Source: Chlorobiales bacterium
GTDB taxonomy: Bacteria; Bacteroidota; Chlorobiia; Chlorobiales; Chlorobiaceae
Reading direction: 5' to 3'
Assembly: GCA_022360355.1 (NCBI GenBank)
Contig: JAKSCY010000542.1
Coordinates: 1 to 6,687, forward strand
DNA: 6,687 nt
The position numbers and the translations under genes are program-made. Positions 1 to 6,289 of the stretch are shown here, one piece after another (position 1 is the stretch's first letter; each line of letters starts with the position of its first letter). The notes below the pieces were generated by a model, which was not told where the DNA came from, searched no databases, and saw nothing but the letters and a program-made list of their open reading frames with translations.

Positions 1-121
1 GGTGACATTTCCAGCCCGGTATCCATCTATATTCTTCTACCGGACAGCAAAGCGGGAAAACTTTTTCAACAGATGCCTTGACATGTACAGGCAATACTAT
101 GTTCACTCTGCCTTCTGGCAT
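1..121 (-). CDS. SRPBCC-like (polyketide cyclase/START-fold) protein, N-terminal fragment
   Basis: Reading the minus strand from the ATG at 121-119 gives an open frame of 40 codons that runs off the left edge, so only the N-terminus is present. The peptide starts MPEGRVNIVLPVHVKAS and continues VEKVFPLCCPVEEYRWIPGW. An opening beta strand, then a helix with VFPL.CPV.EY.WI.GW, is the pattern I associate with small SRPBCC-superfamily proteins, which have a hydrophobic ligand cavity and usually no assigned substrate. The two plus-strand frames over this stretch are also open but match nothing I know. No good Shine-Dalgarno sequence precedes the ATG. Upstream in frame there is only GCC, TTA and TGC before a T-rich run, with no better start nearby. 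The family call is from memory of the motif; the specific function is unknown. Confidence 0.62.
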   Translation of the reverse strand, partial: MPEGRVNIVLPVHVKASVEKVFPLCCPVEEYRWIPGWKCH

Positions 122-326
122 GGCTAAGCATTTGAAAAAAAACAACTTAAACTAAATAATTCATGAGAGTTTGAAAACCCGGACTGCGGCTTTCACAGGA
201 GAACCGACATCCATGCCAGGAAAGGCAAAAGATGGATTCCCGTGTTTCGCTCGTCACTACTTTGCTGATCCCAGAACCCGACCCTTGGTTTCCGATTGCT
301 GCTTCTTTCGGAGTTCGCCGTCACCG

Positions 327-369
327 TCGGAATCGGTATCGAACACTACCGCAATCCATTCGATTCCGA
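327..369. repeat. 9-bp perfect inverted repeat with nested 5-bp inverted repeat
   Basis: TCGGAATCG at 327-335 is exactly complementary to CGATTCCGA at 361-369, with a 25-base loop. Inside it, CGGTA (334-338) and TACCG (347-351) form a competing smaller hairpin with an 8-base loop that shares two bases with the outer stem. There is no T-run, so this is not an intrinsic terminator. Confidence 0.55.
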
Positions 370-398
370 AACCCGATCCCGACCCCGATTTCCGATTG
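361..398 (+). repeat. Degenerate hexameric array (CCGATT/CCGACC type)
   Basis: The stretch can be divided into near-hexamers such as CGATTC, CGAAAC, CCGATC, CCGACC and CCGATT. It gives a run of Pro-Asp dipeptides in one frame, which explains the spurious open frame there. Related words recur less regularly back to about 274. I recall similar arrays in intergenic DNA of Chlorobium-type genomes, but cannot confirm that here. Confidence 0.5.
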
Positions 399-410
399 TT
401 TTTTCCCGCT

Positions 411-424
411 TGACACCTGACACA
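411..424 (+). repeat. Two tandem copies of a TGACACM heptamer
   Basis: TGACACC (411-417) is directly followed by TGACACA (418-424). Two copies alone could be chance. It is listed because it sits at the edge of the repeat block and may be a remnant of a longer heptamer array. Confidence 0.3.
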
Positions 425-483
425 TAGCACTTTCCTACTTCCCGCTCTCCCTCTTCTTTTATTCCTTTGGTGAATTATTCAGG

Positions 484-1707
484 TTAAAAAGGAGGGAGCC
501 AGCTCTGTCCGAAAAATCCCTTGCTGAAATATCTCAGGCCAACATAAACGGCCAGAACGACAAACAGTCTTTTCAGCCATATTTCCGGGATATATTTCTG
601 GGTTCTCGGGCCTATCATCGCGCCCACAAAAACACCAACCATCTCAACGCCCACAAGGTCCCAACTGATAAACGTCCCTTTAATAACTACGTACGAAAAA
701 ATACTTGTGATCATGCTCAGCAGGACAGCTAAAGCTGATGTCCCCACAACTATAAACATCGGCAAACCGATAACAGCCGTCAAAAAAGGAACGTAAAGAA
801 AGCCGCCGCCTATTCCCAGGAACGAGGATATCGATGCAATCACAAGGCCACCAGCCACTGCCATAACAGGATTAAAACTGAATTCCGTTCCGTAGAAGGA
901 AAACGTTACCTTTTTCCAGCCTGAAGATACGATATGAACACCCTGTGACTCTGAAACATCCGTTTCTTTCATCAGGCGCTGAAATGATTCGGATGCTGCA
1001 GTGGCCTTTTTCTTTGTGGACCGGGCTCTTTCGGTCGTGCTGTAAAAAATAAAAGCCCCTATGACGAGAACGGCCAGACCGAAAAAACCGATATACTCGT
1101 GAAGCTGTATCTTCCCGGCGGTAAGCCAGGGAATTAAAAAACCTCCGGCAACACTACCCGCCCCCAAAGCCACTCCCAAAGGGACAACCAGTCTTTTCAT
1201 TCTATAGAAACTATACATCGAAATCAGGGCCGCCAATGCCACAAGATATTGATTGGTTGCCCTGATTGTATCGGTCAACAACGCGTTCAGTTCGGGATTG
1301 GTAACAATGAAACTGTCGGCGTAACTGCCTAAACCAAAAAGTGTCAAATGCCCCACCCCGGCCATGATCCCGCCAAAAGCACCGACAGTCGAGAAAATCC
1401 ATCCCACCCAGATGGCCCATAAAAAGGCAACAACGTAGTTGATTCCAGGTGCCCCCGGTATTCCCGCAAATCCTTTTTTTGCAATGGGGTTTATCGTTCC
1501 CGGCTCCGAACCTTCTGGCGTTTTGGCAACTATTTCACCGAGTTTTCCTGACACCTGCTCTGAAGCATCTGCAACTTCGATCCGCTTCTCATCAACGTGC
1601 TCCCGAGATAAAACACTCTCGGCAAAAACTGCTGCCCCGGTGTTTACAAGGACAAAGAACACAGCAAAAAAAAGAAACAACAGCATGTTTCTTACTTTTT
1701 CAAACAT
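484..1707 (-). CDS. TauE/SafE (TSUP) family membrane transporter
   Basis: A 407-residue integral membrane protein. Residues 8-29 are a hydrophobic signal peptide or first membrane helix. A polar, probably extracytoplasmic stretch (30-88) follows. The first TSUP half has a membrane block at about 90-125 carrying GAFGGIMAGVGH (109-120), with further helices near 152-170, 174-198 and 203-222. A charged soluble loop (224-275) ends in a strand-like FSFYGTEFSFNP segment. The second half begins with the signature SFLGIGGGFLYVPFL (295-309) and continues with helices near 312-343, 350-366 and 377-393. The family exports or imports sulfite, sulfonates or other small anions; the substrate cannot be read from sequence. 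In a sulfur-oxidising green sulfur bacterium, sulfite or a related sulfur species is plausible, but this is inference. Its start lies 20 bases after the stop of the thioredoxin-like gene, so the two are probably co-transcribed. Only a weak AGGG precedes the ATG. It is longer than typical TSUP proteins (about 250-300 residues) because of the N-terminal region and central loop. Confidence 0.88.
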   Translation of the reverse strand: MFEKVRNMLLFLFFAVFFVLVNTGAAVFAESVLSREHVDEKRIEVADASEQVSGKLGEIVAKTPEGSEPGTINPIAKKGFAGIPGAPGINYVVAFLWAIWVGWIFSTVGAFGGIMAGVGHLTLFGLGSYADSFIVTNPELNALLTDTIRATNQYLVALAALISMYSFYRMKRLVVPLGVALGAGSVAGGFLIPWLTAGKIQLHEYIGFFGLAVLVIGAFIFYSTTERARSTKKKATAASESFQRLMKETDVSESQGVHIVSSGWKKVTFSFYGTEFSFNPVMAVAGGLVIASISSFLGIGGGFLYVPFLTAVIGLPMFIVVGTSALAVLLSMITSIFSYVVIKGTFISWDLVGVEMVGVFVGAMIGPRTQKYIPEIWLKRLFVVLAVYVGLRYFSKGFFGQSWLPPF

Positions 1708-1727
1708 AGAAGACCCTGTGTTGATTG

Positions 1728-1970
1728 TTATTGTTCAGCAATAAAACGCTCCAGTTCACTTCGGCTGACAACCTTGTCTTCACAAACAATTACCCTGTCA
1801 ATTGCAATCGCCGGAAAAAGAGGCAAAGAACTGTTTTTCAACTTTTCCTCTTTTGTTTTTTTCACAATTTCAAGCTCAAAACCGTACTTCATTTTCAAGT
1901 CTGTAACCACAGACATGTTTTCCTGACAGCGTTTTCCTAAAGGCTCATTAACATACAACTGTAGCAACAT
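1728..1970 (-). CDS. Small thioredoxin-fold protein, single-cysteine variant
   Basis: An 80-residue soluble protein. It starts with a short strand (LLQLYV), then a loop and helix carrying RCQENMSVV, a second strand (FELEIVKKT), and LPLFPAIAID, where Pro53 sits in the cis-proline position typical of thioredoxin folds. A strand with Cys63 (VIVCEDKVVS) and a C-terminal helix follow. This resembles the small redox-active disulfide/Thioredoxin_3 type proteins. The expected CXXC is reduced to one cysteine (Cys15; the +3 position is Asn18), so it cannot form the classical vicinal disulfide. Cys63 is the only other cysteine. Role unknown: it could carry a persulfide or mixed disulfide, or be a structural partner of the permease encoded 20 bases downstream. 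The ATG at 1970-1968 is well supported by a perfect ribosome binding site. Confidence 0.72.
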   Translation of the reverse strand: MLLQLYVNEPLGKRCQENMSVVTDLKMKYGFELEIVKKTKEEKLKNSSLPLFPAIAIDRVIVCEDKVVSRSELERFIAEQ

Positions 1971-1975
1971 GAAAT

Positions 1976-1983
1976 ACCTCCTT
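1976..1983 (-). promoter_or_regulatory. Perfect Shine-Dalgarno sequence for the thioredoxin-like gene
   Basis: The minus strand reads AAGGAGGT, followed by five bases and then ATG. It fixes the start of the small gene. It stands out because rsmI, panC, pnp and leuS have at best weak purine-rich matches. Confidence 0.85.
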
Positions 1984-2031
1984 ACCTCGACAGCATTGAT
2001 TTACCCATGAAATGCACTGCCATTTACTTGG

Positions 2032-2049
2032 ATGTTACTAATATTACAT
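2032..2049. promoter_or_regulatory. AT-rich palindromic element in divergent intergenic region
   Basis: TAATATTA (2039-2046) is a perfect 8-bp palindrome, and ATGT (2032-2035) and ACAT (2046-2049) form outer arms that are not concentric with it. It lies between the divergent thioredoxin-like and rsmI genes, where promoters for both must lie. It may be an operator or simply AT-rich promoter DNA. Confidence 0.25.
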
Positions 2050-2114
2050 TTTAAGTGGGTCTATAGAAAATTACTATGTATATAGAGACACTGTAAACGA
2101 ATCAAGGCCGCGTT

Positions 2115-2837
2115 ATGAACGACACCGCTGATACCGGGACGCTTTACATCGTAGCGACTCCCCTCGGTAATCTCGAGGACATCACCCTGCGGGCGATCAA
2201 AACGCTGACATCTGTCAATGCAATTGCGTGTGAGGATACACGACGTGCATCGATACTGCTGCGCCACCTGGGCATCAGCGGGAAAAAACTGATCAGCTAC
2301 CATGCATTCAATGAAACAAAAGCGATCAGCAGCATCCTCAGCCTGCTCGAAGACAACCTCGATGTGGCCGTCATTACCGATGCCGGAACCCCGGTGATCA
2401 GCGACCCGGGTTATGCCCTTGTGCGCGCAGCATACGACCTGCCGGCAAAAGTCATCCCGATACCGGGCCCGAGCGCAGCGACTGCTGCGCTCTCTGTTTG
2501 CCCGCTCCCGGTGCATAACTTCTTTTTCGCAGGTTTCCTGCCGCATAAAAAAGGAAGGCAAAGCAAACTGGAATTCCTTGCATCCATTGAATGCACCGTT
2601 GTTTTCTATGAGTCACCCCACCGGATTCTGAAACTGCTCGGCGAAATTGAAGACACTTTTCCCGGTGCACAGATATTTATTGCCCGGGAAATAACCAAGA
2701 TCCATGAAGAGTACCTTTACGGGTCAGCATCGGAAATGACCGAACGCTTCAAGGGTGAGAAAACAAGGGGAGAATTTGTTGTCATTGTATCTCCGGCAGG
2801 GAAAAAACAGGCAAAAAAAGCAAACGTAAACGATTAA
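2115..2837 (+). CDS. rsmI: 16S rRNA (cytidine(1402)-2'-O)-methyltransferase RsmI
   Basis: A 240-residue cytosolic SAM-dependent methyltransferase of the tetrapyrrole-methylase fold. It 2'-O-methylates C1402 in the decoding centre of 16S rRNA. The N-terminal GTLYIVATPLGNLEDITLRA (8-27) is the family signature. ACEDTRR (38-44), DAGTP (89-93) and the glycine/proline loop PIPGPSAA (115-122) form the cofactor half. FFFAGFLPHKKGRQSKLE (136-153), YESPHR (165-170), REITKIHEE (191-199) and RGEFVVIV (218-225) follow in the C-terminal half. It ends in a lysine-rich tail and is about 45 residues shorter than the E. coli enzyme, lacking its small C-terminal domain. The ATG is chosen because the signature begins seven residues in; AAGG at 2104-2107 is a weak ribosome binding site seven bases upstream. 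It is divergent from the thioredoxin-like gene and followed 81 bases later by panC on the same strand. Confidence 0.95.
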   Translation: MNDTADTGTLYIVATPLGNLEDITLRAIKTLTSVNAIACEDTRRASILLRHLGISGKKLISYHAFNETKAISSILSLLEDNLDVAVITDAGTPVISDPGYALVRAAYDLPAKVIPIPGPSAATAALSVCPLPVHNFFFAGFLPHKKGRQSKLEFLASIECTVVFYESPHRILKLLGEIEDTFPGAQIFIAREITKIHEEYLYGSASEMTERFKGEKTRGEFVVIVSPAGKKQAKKANVND

Positions 2838-2918
2838 ATGTCAAAAAGGAACGGAAGATGATCGATGCCGATTCCAGAGAGAGACATACATGAGAATAAC
2901 AATCAAGTCGAATAAAGA

Positions 2919-3770
2919 ATGCAGATAATCAATAATCCTGCAGAGATGCAGAAAACAGCTGAAAGTCTTCGGCTGAAACATCAGTTCATAGCTGTAGTGA
3001 TGACCATGGGCGCCCTGCATGAAGGGCATCTGAGCCTCATAAGACTTGCAAAGGAAAAAGCAGGAACCGTTATTCTCACGATCTTCGTCAATCCTCGCCA
3101 GTTCAGCCCCGAGGAGGATTTTCACCGTTATCCGAGGTCATTTGAAAAAGACGCTGCAATGGCTAAAGCGGCAGGGGTTGATTACCTTTTTGCCCCGGAT
3201 ACAGCCCTGATGTATGCAGAAGACTCCCAGACGCAGGTCAGTACCGGAGATATTGCAAGCCGCTTTGAGGGAGCCGCACGACCGGGACATTTCAACGGCA
3301 TGGCTACCGTTGTATTGAAGCTTATGCTGATATCAAAAGCTCATCTCGCGGTGTTCGGAGAAAAAGACGCCCAGCAGCTTGCGGTGATTAAAAGAATGGT
3401 ACAGGATCTCAATATCGACATTACCATCGTTAGCGCCCCTATTGTCCGTGAGCCCGACGGCCTGGCAACAAGCTCAAGGAATATCTACCTTTCATCGGAA
3501 GAGAGAAAACAGGCGACGGTTCTCTATAAAAGTATATGCCGTGCTGCAGAGCTCGTAAAACAGCAGATAACTGACAGCGAAAAAATCATTCAAGAGGTGA
3601 CGTCTGTTATCGAGTCGGCACCGGATGCAAAAATCGATTATGCAAGTATCGTAGACTCGGTCAACTTCACAGAAACAACTCTGCTGAAAACCGGTGTTGA
3701 TTACCTTCTTGTCCTTGCAGTGAAGATCGGAAGAACAAGGCTGATCGATAACGGCAGGTTAAGAATATAA
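2919..3770 (+). CDS. panC: Pantothenate synthetase (pantoate--beta-alanine ligase)
   Basis: A 283-residue cytosolic enzyme, the usual family length. It joins pantoate and beta-alanine with ATP through a pantoyl-adenylate to make pantothenate, the precursor of coenzyme A. The nucleotidyltransferase HIGH-like motif is HEGH (34-37), in [23 protein letters not shown] (55-62), [17 protein letters not shown] (117-133), FGEKDAQQ (146-153) and the KMSKS-like region GLATSSRN (181-188) are all present, so the active site looks intact. Thr184 sits where many homologues have Leu or Met. A TAA six bases before the ATG in the same frame makes 2919 the first possible start; no Shine-Dalgarno sequence precedes it. 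rsmI ends 81 bases upstream with no terminator visible between, so read-through from rsmI is plausible. Confidence 0.95.
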   Translation: MQIINNPAEMQKTAESLRLKHQFIAVVMTMGALHEGHLSLIRLAKEKAGTVILTIFVNPRQFSPEEDFHRYPRSFEKDAAMAKAAGVDYLFAPDTALMYAEDSQTQVSTGDIASRFEGAARPGHFNGMATVVLKLMLISKAHLAVFGEKDAQQLAVIKRMVQDLNIDITIVSAPIVREPDGLATSSRNIYLSSEERKQATVLYKSICRAAELVKQQITDSEKIIQEVTSVIESAPDAKIDYASIVDSVNFTETTLLKTGVDYLLVLAVKIGRTRLIDNGRLRI

Positions 3771-3779
3771 CGGCGGGAT

Positions 3780-3798
3780 AATTAGCTCTAAACTAATT
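3780..3798 (+). terminator. Possible weak stem-loop after panC
   Basis: AATTAG (3780-3785) and CTAATT (3793-3798) form a 6-bp stem with a 7-base loop, followed by TTTC. The stem is AT-rich and short, so termination would be inefficient. It starts 10 bases past the panC stop. Confidence 0.3.
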
Positions 3799-3871
3799 TT
3801 TCAAATTATCGTATATTGAAGGATTGTTTATTTAATTGGCTGCCGCTTGTTGAATACCTGTCCGATTTTGA

Positions 3872-3891
3872 GCAGACTTGACTGCAGACTT
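3872..3891 (+). repeat. 8-bp direct repeat in the pnp leader
   Basis: GCAGACTT occurs at 3872-3879 and again at 3884-3891, a 12-bp period with GACT between the copies. It lies 31-50 bases before the pnp start codon and overlaps the candidate -35 box. Confidence 0.5.
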
Positions 3892-3907
3892 TTTAATTCA
3901 CTAACAA
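3878..3907 (+). promoter_or_regulatory. Candidate pnp promoter
   Basis: TTGACT (3878-3883) resembles a sigma-70 -35 box. The only -10-like sequence at suitable distance is TAACAA (3902-3907) after an 18-base spacer, which is a poor match. It would place the transcription start within about 10 bases of the pnp ATG, giving a nearly leaderless mRNA. Low confidence; transcription could also come from panC. Confidence 0.22.
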
Positions 3908-3921
3908 CTTATGCCCACTCC

Positions 3922-6129
3922 ATGTTTATAAAAAAAGAAATCGATCTGGGAGACGGAAAAAAAATCATTATTGAAACCGGTAAAATGGCAAAGCAGGCCG
4001 ATGGGGCCGCAATCGTGCGTACGGGTGATACAATGGTTATTGCCACCGTAGTATCCAGCAAAACGCCTCCCTCTCCAAATCAGGATTTTTTCCCTCTGCA
4101 GGTAGAGTATCGTGAGAAATATTCCGCTGCCGGCAAATTTCCCGGCGGGTTCATCAAACGCGAAGGCCGGCCTTCCGATAAAGAGGTTCTTTCCGCCCGC
4201 CTTATAGACAGAGCGCTCCGCCCGCTTTTCCCTGACGGTTATTATCAGGATACACAGATCATCATTTCCGTCATTTCATCCGACCAGCTCAATGATGCCG
4301 ACGTGCTCGGCGGAATCGCAGCATCAGCTGCGATTATGGTTTCCGACATTCCGTTCGCCAATGCCATGTCGGAGGTGCGGGTCGGCAGGATAAACGGCGA
4401 GTTTGTCATCAATCCGAATATCAATGAACTTGTACAGAGTGATATCGATATCTGTATCGGTGGAACAACCGATACGATCTGCATGCTTGAAGGCGAAATG
4501 AATGAGATATCCGAAGCCGAAATGCTCGATGCGATCAGATTCGGTCATGATGCCATTGAAAAAATCTGTTCCCTGCAGGATGAGATCGCAGCAGAAGTTC
4601 GTAAACCCAAACGCTCTTTCCTTGCAATTACCGCTCCGGAAGACCTGCAGGAAAGCATCAGGGAGATATGTGAAACCCCTTTGAAAGAACTGGCCTACAT
4701 GCCGCTCGCAAAAGAGGAGCGCGCGGAAAAAACCTCGGCAATATTCAAATCCATCACAGACAAGGTTCTTAACCGCTACAAGAACGAAATAACCGCCGAA
4801 GACATCGCTGCCGATCCATCAAAGGCCCTCTACCTCAACGAACAGATCATTTCAAGTCATATTCACAAGATCGAAAAGCTCGTGATGCGCCGCATGATTC
4901 TCAATGATGCCAAACGCCTTGACGGGAGGACGCTGGAAGAAGTCAGGCCCATCAGCATTGAACTCGGCCTCATACCCAGAGCACACGGCTCGGCGCTTTT
5001 CACAAGGGGCGAAACACAGGCACTCGTCACACTGACGCTCGGTACGAAAAAAGATGCGCAGATGATTGACACGCTGATTGACGACACCGAAAAACGATTC
5101 ATGCTTCATTACAATTTCCCTCCGTTTTCTGTGGGTGAAACCGGCAGAGTCGGAGGTGTAGGACGCAGAGAGATCGGCCACGGCAACCTTGCGGAAAGAG
5201 CCATCAAGAAAGTGGTTCCGTCGGATACCGAATTCCCCTACACTATCCGCATTGTATCGGACATTCTTGAATCCAACGGCTCCTCTTCCATGGCCTCCGT
5301 GTGCGGCGGCACCCTGGCGGCAATGGACGGCGGCGTACCTCTTGCCAAGCCGGTATCCGGTATCGCCATGGGACTTATCAAGGAGGGTGACAGCTATGCA
5401 GTTCTGTCCGACATACTCGGCAACGAAGATCACCTTGGCGACATGGACTTCAAGGTTGCAGGAACGAAAGACGGGATTACGGCGTGCCAGATGGATATCA
5501 AAATCGACGGTCTGGATTACCATATTCTCGAGCAGGCTCTCGAACAGGCAAGAAACGGACGCCTGCATATCCTTGACAAAATGGCCGCCGCTATCGCCGA
5601 CCCGAGAGAAGAGATCGGCAAATACGCCCCGCGTCTCTCAACCATCCAGGTTCCCGTGGACGCCATCGGGATGATAATCGGTAAAGGCGGTGAAACAATC
5701 AGAAGCATTACGGAAGAAACCGGCGCTGAAATCAATGTTGACGATGACGGAACCGTCACGATCTCATCGCCGAGCGGCGAAGGTGCATCGGCAGCAATAG
5801 AAACCATCAAAACCCTTATCTCCAAACCGGAAGTCGGCATGGTATATTCCGGCAAGGTCCGGGACATCCGTGAGGAACTGGGGGCATTCGTGGAATTTCT
5901 CCCGAAAACCGACGGACTGGTGCATATTTCGGAAATTGCCAAAGAGAGAGTGGCAAAGGTGAGCGACCACCTGAAACCCGGTGATCGCGTAAAAGTCAAG
6001 CTGATCGATATCCGCAAGGACCCGAGAACCGGCAAGACACGCTATGCGCTTTCTATCAAAGCCTTGCTCGATGTTCCGGTTGAGTCGTTGGAAAACGGCT
6101 CGTCTGCCCAGGAGCAGCAAAACCAGTAA
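3922..6129 (+). CDS. pnp: Polyribonucleotide nucleotidyltransferase (PNPase)
   Basis: A 735-residue cytosolic 3'-5' phosphorolytic exoribonuclease, which also adds tails in reverse, of usual family length. It is normally a trimer and a core RNA-decay enzyme. The first RNase PH domain (about 5-150) includes [21 protein letters not shown] and [17 protein letters not shown] helical linker follows, then the second RNase PH domain with the catalytic [11 protein letters not shown]; Asp503, Asp509 and Lys511 correspond to E. coli Asp486, Asp492 and Lys494. Asn501 replaces the neighbouring Asp484 of E. coli, not one of those catalytic residues. A KH domain (about 574-615, GKGG at 587-590) and an S1 domain (about 638-712) bind RNA. 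The tail is short and Gln-rich. The frame is open further upstream to a TTG at 3847, but the added 25 residues are unlike PNPase, while [14 protein letters not shown] at the ATG at 3922 is a normal N-terminus. No Shine-Dalgarno sequence is visible. An intrinsic terminator follows. Confidence 0.97.
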   Translation: MFIKKEIDLGDGKKIIIETGKMAKQADGAAIVRTGDTMVIATVVSSKTPPSPNQDFFPLQVEYREKYSAAGKFPGGFIKREGRPSDKEVLSARLIDRALRPLFPDGYYQDTQIIISVISSDQLNDADVLGGIAASAAIMVSDIPFANAMSEVRVGRINGEFVINPNINELVQSDIDICIGGTTDTICMLEGEMNEISEAEMLDAIRFGHDAIEKICSLQDEIAAEVRKPKRSFLAITAPEDLQESIREICETPLKELAYMPLAKEERAEKTSAIFKSITDKVLNRYKNEITAEDIAADPSKALYLNEQIISSHIHKIEKLVMRRMILNDAKRLDGRTLEEVRPISIELGLIPRAHGSALFTRGETQALVTLTLGTKKDAQMIDTLIDDTEKRFMLHYNFPPFSVGETGRVGGVGRREIGHGNLAERAIKKVVPSDTEFPYTIRIVSDILESNGSSSMASVCGGTLAAMDGGVPLAKPVSGIAMGLIKEGDSYAVLSDILGNEDHLGDMDFKVAGTKDGITACQMDIKIDGLDYHILEQALEQARNGRLHILDKMAAAIADPREEIGKYAPRLSTIQVPVDAIGMIIGKGGETIRSITEETGAEINVDDDGTVTISSPSGEGASAAIETIKTLISKPEVGMVYSGKVRDIREELGAFVEFLPKTDGLVHISEIAKERVAKVSDHLKPGDRVKVKLIDIRKDPRTGKTRYALSIKALLDVPVESLENGSSAQEQQNQ

Positions 6130-6147
6130 GAAACAGTCTGCAAGGAG

Positions 6148-6186
6148 AAAAAAAGCTGTGCCGCGAATGCTGCACGGCTTTTTTTA
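6148..6186 (+). terminator. Rho-independent terminator of pnp
   Basis: A run of seven A (6148-6154) leads into a hairpin whose arms, about 6154-6164 and 6169-6179, pair AGCTGTGC with GCACGGCT (one G-U pair), then one mismatch and two more pairs around a GAAT loop. It ends in a run of seven T. The A-run can also pair with the T-run, so it may act in both directions. It begins 18 bases after the pnp stop. Confidence 0.88.
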
Positions 6187-6289
6187 TTGGTGCTCCCGGG
6201 AATATGCGCAGGGATACTTTTTTCATTTTTGAACGTTTTTCTTTTCTTAGACCTACGCCGATCGATTTAAAAACCATTCAAAAGAGAGC

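Larger units (their letters stand above)
277..398. repeat. Imperfect direct repeat pair, about 22 bp
   Basis: Positions 277-298 and 378-398 both read CCCGACCC, then a short variable spacer, then TTTCCGATTG or TTCCGATTG. They differ by one base in length and a few substitutions. Starts are about 101 bases apart. The copies bracket the inverted repeat at 327-369. Confidence 0.6.
122..483. other. Non-coding, repeat-rich intergenic region
   Basis: These 362 bases lie between two minus-strand genes. I see no convincing gene: the two short plus-strand open frames here (171-413 and 232-420) translate to low-complexity Pro/Asp/Arg/Ser-rich peptides produced by the underlying repeats. The stretch holds a degenerate array of CCGATT/CCGACC-like hexamers, an imperfect direct repeat of about 22 bp, a 9-bp inverted repeat and two tandem TGACAC heptamers, each listed separately. 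The part at 430-480 is pyrimidine-rich on the plus strand (purine-rich on the minus strand). No clear intrinsic terminator for the permease gene was found. Confidence 0.7.

Noticed and set aside
1..127. C-terminus of a plus-strand gene ending at 81 or 127
   Set aside because: The minus-strand frame over the same bases gives a recognisable SRPBCC-like peptide, while the plus-strand peptides do not match anything I know.
171..420. Two overlapping plus-strand open frames of 80 and 62 codons
   Set aside because: They are low-complexity translations of hexameric repeats, have no ribosome binding site, and resemble no protein family I know.
2061..2561. Minus-strand open frame of 166 codons opposite rsmI
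   Set aside because: It overlaps the conserved rsmI reading frame and the divergent promoter region, and its translation shows no family features.
2890..2928. 12-codon open frame overlapping the panC start, as a possible leader peptide
   Set aside because: It has no ribosome binding site, no run of regulatory codons and no attenuator hairpin; such short frames are expected by chance.
3847..3921. N-terminal extension of pnp from a TTG codon
   Set aside because: The 25 extra residues are not PNPase-like, there is no Shine-Dalgarno sequence, and the normal family N-terminus begins at the ATG at 3922.
4852..5568. Minus-strand open frame of 238 codons inside pnp
   Set aside because: It lies entirely opposite the conserved PNPase core and is a shadow of its codon bias, with no recognisable motif.
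6187..6289. Promoter for leuS built on TTGAAC at 6229-6234
   Set aside because: No acceptable -10 hexamer occurs at 16-18 bases spacing; a promoter is expected here but cannot be placed.
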